Source: Nonomuraea deserti
Lineage (GTDB): Bacteria > Actinomycetota > Actinomycetes > Streptosporangiales > Streptosporangiaceae
DNA length: 58,291 bases
Assembly (NCBI RefSeq): GCF_004348685.1
Contig: NZ_SMKO01000037.1
Coordinates: 1-58,291 of the forward strand
Reading direction: 5' to 3'
This document shows, one piece after another, positions 54,587 to 58,291 of the stretch (positions are counted from its first letter, which is position 1; each line of letters opens with the position of its first letter). Below the pieces are notes generated by a model. The model was not told where the DNA came from. It saw only the letters and a list, made by a program, of their open reading frames with translations, and made no database searches. A program made the translations under genes and the position numbers.

Positions 54587-56203
54587 ATGGGGCCGCTGGT
54601 CGTGGTGCTGATGGTGGCGGTGCTCGTGCTCGCGTTCGGGATGATCGTCGCGCTCCTCGTCGTCATACGCCGTACCTCCGGTCCTCTGCCACGTGCCGGC
54701 AAGCCGAGCTCCGAGCAGGTGCAGGCCGTTCACGAGGAGCTCGAGCAGGCGCGTGAGGAGGCGCGGGAGATCCGCCACAAGGCGGAGACCGACGCCGAGG
54801 AGATCCTGCGCAGGTCGGAGAGCGCCGCCGAGAGCGCGGCGCAGATGCGGCGAGAGGTCGAAGAGGAGGCCCGGATCCTCAAGTCCGAGCTCAAGGAGCT
54901 ACGGACCGATCTAGAGCGCAGGGAGGCCAGGCTGGCCGAGCGCGAGCAGCGGCTGGACGAGGAGGCCAGACGGCAGTCCGAGCGTGACAGGAAGCTCGCC
55001 GAGACCGAGGTCGAGCTGGCCGACCGGCGTGAGGAGCTGCTCCAGGTCGAGCAGGAGCGGCGGGTCATCCTGGAGCGGGTCGCCGGGTTGACGGGCGCGC
55101 AGGCCAAGGCGGAGCTGGTCAGGGAGATCGAGAACCAGGCCAAGCGCGAGGCCGCCCTGATCGTCAGGGAGATCGAGGGGGCCGCCCGCAAGGAGGGCGA
55201 GAAGCGGGCCACCAAGATCGTGACGCTGGCCGTGCAGCGGGTGGCGGCGGAGCAGACGGCGGAGTCGGTCGTCAGCGTGCTGCACCTGCCGGGCGACGAG
55301 ATGAAGGGCCGGATCATCGGGCGCGAGGGGCGTAACATCCGCGCCTTCGAGTCCACCACCGGAGTCAACCTGATCATCGACGACACGCCTGAGGCGGTGC
55401 TGCTGTCGTGCTTCGACCCGGTGCGGAGGGAGACCGCCAGGCTGACGCTGGAGAAGCTGGTGCTGGACGGCCGCATCCATCCGCAGCGCATCGAGGAGGC
55501 CCATGACCGCAGCCGCCAGGAGGTTCAGGACCTGTGCGCGCGGGCCGGTGAGGACGCCCTGGTCGAGCTGGGCATCACCGACATGCATCCCGAGCTGACG
55601 CTGCTGCTCGGGCAGTTGCGCTACCGCACCTCTTACGGACAGAACGTCCTCAAGCATCTGATCGAGTCCGCGCACATCGCCGGCATCATGGCCGCCGAGC
55701 TGAAGATGAGCCAGCCGCTGATGAAGCGCTGTGCCCTGCTCCACGACATCGGCAAGGCTCTCACGCACGAGGTCGAGGGCAGCCACGCGCTGATCGGCGC
55801 GGAGATCGCCCGCCGTTACGGCGAGGAGGAGGACGTGGTGCACGCCATCGAGGCGCACCACAACGAGGTCGAGGTCCGCACCGTCGAGGCGGTGCTCACG
55901 CAGGCCGCCGACGCGATCAGCGGCAGCCGTCCAGGAGCCCGCCGCGAGTCCCTGGAGGCGTACGTCAAGCGGCTGGAGCGGTTGGAGGAGATCGCGCAGT
56001 CGTACGACGGGGTGGAGAAGGTCTTCGCCATGCAGGCGGGCCGGGAGATCCGCGTCATGGTCAAGCCCGACGCGGTCGACGACATCCAGGCGCAGGTGAT
56101 CGCCCGCGACGTGGCCAAGCAGGTGGAGGAGGAGCTGACCTACCCGGGGCAGATCCGCATCAGCGTGGTCAGGGAGTCGAGGGCCACCGAGTTCGCCCGT
56201 TAG
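54587..56203 (+). CDS. rny: Ribonuclease Y
   Basis: A 538-residue membrane-anchored endoribonuclease. The N-terminal helix (residues 2-27) anchors it. A long charged coiled coil (about 40-215) follows, rich in Glu/Arg heptads. Next come a KH domain with [15 protein letters not shown] (about residue 240) and an HD domain with LLHDIGKAL (about 385), and a C-terminal domain ending RATEFAR. RNase Y starts decay of many mRNAs. GGAGG lies 12 nt before the ATG. In related genomes rny follows recA-recX closely; here about 2.9 kb separates them. Its 3' end overlaps the convergent peptidase by 4 bp. Confidence 0.96.
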   Translation: MGPLVVVLMVAVLVLAFGMIVALLVVIRRTSGPLPRAGKPSSEQVQAVHEELEQAREEAREIRHKAETDAEEILRRSESAAESAAQMRREVEEEARILKSELKELRTDLERREARLAEREQRLDEEARRQSERDRKLAETEVELADRREELLQVEQERRVILERVAGLTGAQAKAELVREIENQAKREAALIVREIEGAARKEGEKRATKIVTLAVQRVAAEQTAESVVSVLHLPGDEMKGRIIGREGRNIRAFESTTGVNLIIDDTPEAVLLSCFDPVRRETARLTLEKLVLDGRIHPQRIEEAHDRSRQEVQDLCARAGEDALVELGITDMHPELTLLLGQLRYRTSYGQNVLKHLIESAHIAGIMAAELKMSQPLMKRCALLHDIGKALTHEVEGSHALIGAEIARRYGEEEDVVHAIEAHHNEVEVRTVEAVLTQAADAISGSRPGARRESLEAYVKRLERLEEIAQSYDGVEKVFAMQAGREIRVMVKPDAVDDIQAQVIARDVAKQVEEELTYPGQIRISVVRESRATEFAR

Positions 56204-58008
56204 GCGAAGAGCTGCTGGTAGAAGGCGAGCTCCGCGGCGAGCGCCGCGGCCCGCGTCTCGGCGCGGCGGAAGCCGTGCGACTCCCCGTCGAAGGAGAGAT
56301 AGGTGCACGGGATGCCGCGTTCGGAGAGCGCGTCGGCGAAGGCGGCCGACTGCTGGGGCGGCACCACGGGGTCGTCGAGCCCTTGCAGGAGCAGCATGGG
56401 GCAGGTCACGCCGTCGACGAGGCCGAGCGGCTCGCGGGCGGCGTAGACCTGCGGGTCTTCCGGCCCCACCAGCCACTCCACGTAGCGTGACTCGAAGTCG
56501 TGGGTGTGCTCGGAGAGGGGCGCGAGCGCGCTGATGCCGTAGTAGGAGACGCCGCCGGCGAACGCGTCGGACCGGCAGCAGGCGGCCAGCACGGTCCAGC
56601 CGCCCGCGCTGCTGCCGCGTACCGCGATCTTGGCGGGGTCGGCCAGGCCTTCGCCGGCCAGCCACCGTGCGGCGGCGATCGTGTCGGCGACGTCCACCAG
56701 GCCCCACTGCCCTTTCAGCCGGTCGCGGTAGGGCCTGCCGTAGCCGGTGGAGCCGCCGTAGTTGACGTCGAGCACGCCGATGCCGCGCGAGGTCAGGAAC
56801 GCTTTCTCCAGGTCGAGCGCGCTGTCGGCGTGAGCCGTCGGCCCGCCGTGCACGAAGATCACGTATGGTGGCGCGCCGGTGGTCGCCGGTCCGTGCGGCG
56901 GATAGAGGAACGCTGGGGCCGGCGTCTCCACGGCCCGGGGGAGCGGCAGGCAGGCGGGGTCGGGCAGGTGGGCGGCGTCCTGGCCGAGCGCAACGTGCGT
57001 GCCCGCCGCCGTGTCCACCTGGACGACCGACCGGGGGCGCGTGGCGGAGTAGCCGACCCCGACCACCGACGTGCCCTCGGCTGCCAGCGCCGCGTCCCAC
57101 CCTGAGCAGGGCACGTCGAGGTCGGTGAGCGTGCCCGACTCGGGGTCGAGCACGCCCATCCGCAGGTCGCCGCGCCCGTGCAGGACCGCGATGCGCCCGT
57201 CGCCGAGCACGGTGTACGGCCACCCGCCCAGTTGCCACGGTGGCCCCGCGAACTCCTCCTCGGCGGGGTGGACGGACCGCGTGCCGCCGCCCCGCAGACC
57301 GGTCTCGTAGAGGTTCCACCATCCTGAGGAGTCGGAGATCAGGTAGAGGTGGGCGTCGTCCTTCCAGGCGGGGGCGAGCACGGATTCGGCGGGCCCGCCT
57401 CGCACGGTCCATTCCTCGCCGCTGGAGAGGTGGACGACCCGCAGCTCGGTGCCGTTCCAGGGCATGAGCGGGTGGTCCCAGCAGATGTAGGCCAGATGCC
57501 GCCCGTCAGGGGAGATGGCGGGAGAGGCGTAGAAATCGCAGCCCGTGACCCATGTGCGAGGGTCGCCGCCGTCCAGCGGGATCGACACGATGGCCCGGGC
57601 CACCTCGCCGTGGTCGCCGTGCCGCTCGCGCACTCCCCACACCTGGCCGTCGTGCACGACGAGGTCGGCGTAGCGGCAGCCGTCGGCGGTGAGCGGCTCG
57701 GGCTCACCGCCATCCGCCAGAAGGTACAGGCGCTGGTCGGTCAGGTTGGCGAAGACCACCTCGCCGCCGGGGGTCACGGTGTAGGGCCGGCCGCCGTACT
57801 CATGCACCCGGGTGCGCGCGCACCACGGGGCCCGCAGCAGCTCACGGTGGGTGCCGTCGGCGGCGCGGCACACGATCGTGGTGCGTCCGCCCTCCTCTGG
57901 GCGGTCCTCTGTCCACCACACCCGGCCGCCCCGGACCGTGGGCCAGCTCGGACGCACGCCTGCGTTGGCCACGTCTCTGGTCGTGATGGGGGAGGGCCGG
58001 AAAGGCAT
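56200..58008 (-). CDS. S9 family prolyl oligopeptidase-type peptidase
   Basis: A 602-residue cytoplasmic serine peptidase. The N-terminal part (about residues 1-350) is a beta-propeller with repeats such as [13 protein letters not shown]. The alpha/beta-hydrolase domain follows: oxyanion region [10 protein letters not shown], nucleophile elbow GSSAGG (about residue 460), Asp in [12 protein letters not shown] and His in DGESHGF. This matches dipeptidyl-peptidase/acylaminoacyl-peptidase (S9C-like) enzymes, which trim peptides or release acyl-amino acids. There is no signal peptide. It converges on rny and is followed upstream by a solute-binding protein gene. Confidence 0.9.
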   Translation of the reverse strand: MPFRPSPITTRDVANAGVRPSWPTVRGGRVWWTEDRPEEGGRTTIVCRAADGTHRELLRAPWCARTRVHEYGGRPYTVTPGGEVVFANLTDQRLYLLADGGEPEPLTADGCRYADLVVHDGQVWGVRERHGDHGEVARAIVSIPLDGGDPRTWVTGCDFYASPAISPDGRHLAYICWDHPLMPWNGTELRVVHLSSGEEWTVRGGPAESVLAPAWKDDAHLYLISDSSGWWNLYETGLRGGGTRSVHPAEEEFAGPPWQLGGWPYTVLGDGRIAVLHGRGDLRMGVLDPESGTLTDLDVPCSGWDAALAAEGTSVVGVGYSATRPRSVVQVDTAAGTHVALGQDAAHLPDPACLPLPRAVETPAPAFLYPPHGPATTGAPPYVIFVHGGPTAHADSALDLEKAFLTSRGIGVLDVNYGGSTGYGRPYRDRLKGQWGLVDVADTIAAARWLAGEGLADPAKIAVRGSSAGGWTVLAACCRSDAFAGGVSYYGISALAPLSEHTHDFESRYVEWLVGPEDPQVYAAREPLGLVDGVTCPMLLLQGLDDPVVPPQQSAAFADALSERGIPCTYLSFDGESHGFRRAETRAAALAAELAFYQQLFA

Positions 58009-58056
58009 ACCCGCATCCTGCCGGAAGATCGGCGAGCGTGCTGGCCGGATCTTGGA

Positions 58057-58291
58057 TCAGGGGCACCCCGCGGGCGGTGGTGGAGCCGTGGGCAGGTCGA
58101 GCCCTGTCCTGCCGAACCACTTCCGCAGCAGCCGGGCGGCCGTGCCGTCCCGCCACATCTGGGTGATCACCCGGTCGACGGCCTGGCAGCTGGCGATCTC
58201 GCCCTCCTTGAGGCCGACGCCCCACCGTTCCTCGCTGATCGGGTCGTTGAGCAGCCTGAAGCTGCCTGGGGCCTGTTCGGCGTACCCGGCC
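58057..58291 (-). CDS. Family 3 solute-binding protein, C-terminal part
   Basis: The last 78 codons of a gene that runs off the right edge. The sequence has the end of an amino-acid-type periplasmic binding protein: ISEERWGVGLKEGEIASCQA, VDRVITQMWRDGTAARLLRKW and FGRTGLDLPTAPPPPAGCP. The GVGLKEGE and LLRKWFG patterns are typical of glutamate/glutamine-binding proteins of ABC importers. Its N-terminus, signal peptide and partners lie outside the window. Its stop is 48 bp from the peptidase start, so the two may be cotranscribed. Confidence 0.7.
   Translation of the reverse strand, partial: AGYAEQAPGSFRLLNDPISEERWGVGLKEGEIASCQAVDRVITQMWRDGTAARLLRKWFGRTGLDLPTAPPPPAGCP

Noticed and set aside
54133..54702. 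A 189-codon minus-strand frame between the island and rny
   Set aside because: It overlaps the start of rny, and its composition shows no domain or good start.
54911..57412. An 833-codon open frame on the minus strand
   Set aside because: It runs across both rny and the peptidase in wrong frames and has no protein-like composition.

Overview
The window comes from a very GC-rich actinomycete chromosome. The order recA-recX-rny, a DUF3046 gene upstream of recA, an actinobacterial LexA box, ClgR, the ftsK/rimO/pgsA/cinA block and several ATGA-coupled ABC-transporter operons best fit the Streptosporangiaceae (for example Nonomuraea or a relative). The genus is inferred from gene content and style, not shown by a marker gene.

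Layout. (1) 1-7.8 kb: a uronate/aldarate module. The minus strand carries a sugar ABC transporter, an IclR regulator and 5-dehydro-4-deoxyglucarate dehydratase. The plus strand carries uronate dehydrogenase, a LacI regulator and aldose 1-epimerase. (2) 7.8-10.2 kb: a multidomain SpoIIE-type phosphatase. (3) 10.4-17 kb: the core block ftsK, a RodZ-like HTH membrane protein, rimO, pgsA, cinA and clgR. (4) 17-22.1 kb: a Nei-type glycosylase, a membrane Ser/Thr kinase, a TetR/MFS efflux pair and an Rrf2 regulator. (5) 22.2-29.6 kb: an amino-sugar module in which two paralogous ROK regulators bracket a family 3 N-acetylglucosaminidase and a sugar ABC transporter. (6) 29.6-32.3 kb: a VanX-type dipeptidase, a glutamate-cysteine ligase homologue and a secreted polysaccharide lyase. 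(7) 32.4-40.4 kb: a peptide ABC transporter operon ending in a gamma-glutamyltransferase, controlled by a GntR/FCD regulator. (8) 40.4-46.2 kb: a gene remnant, the giant helicase gene lhr with two internal tandem repeats, and a VOC protein. (9) 46.2-49.1 kb: small conserved genes, a TPR-aspartyl protease and a divergent TetR regulator. (10) 49.1-56.2 kb: recA-recX-rny, interrupted between recX and rny by a 2.5-3 kb accessory island of repeats, an unrecognised gene and a gene truncated by an insertion-sequence remnant. (11) 56.2 kb to the end: an S9 peptidase and the 3' end of a solute-binding protein gene.

How the genes work together. Four catabolic or transport modules each carry their own regulator, and candidate operators are visible for most: a 10-bp motif shared by the iclR and solute-binding-protein promoters, paired LacI palindromes, TGTATACA-type FCD sites in two promoters, and long inverted repeats at both TetR genes. 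The core genes are ordinary. The most unusual sequence is (a) the ten-copy 18-bp repeat inside lhr, (b) the four-copy 30-bp repeat upstream of recA, (c) the accessory island between recX and rny with an inverted pair of related gene 5' ends, (d) a receptor-kinase gene with Arg at the usual catalytic Lys position, and (e) a TAT-exported TPR protein with two DTG aspartyl-protease motifs. I did not find a convincing new multi-gene defence or biosynthetic system. No tRNA, rRNA or CRISPR array was recognised.
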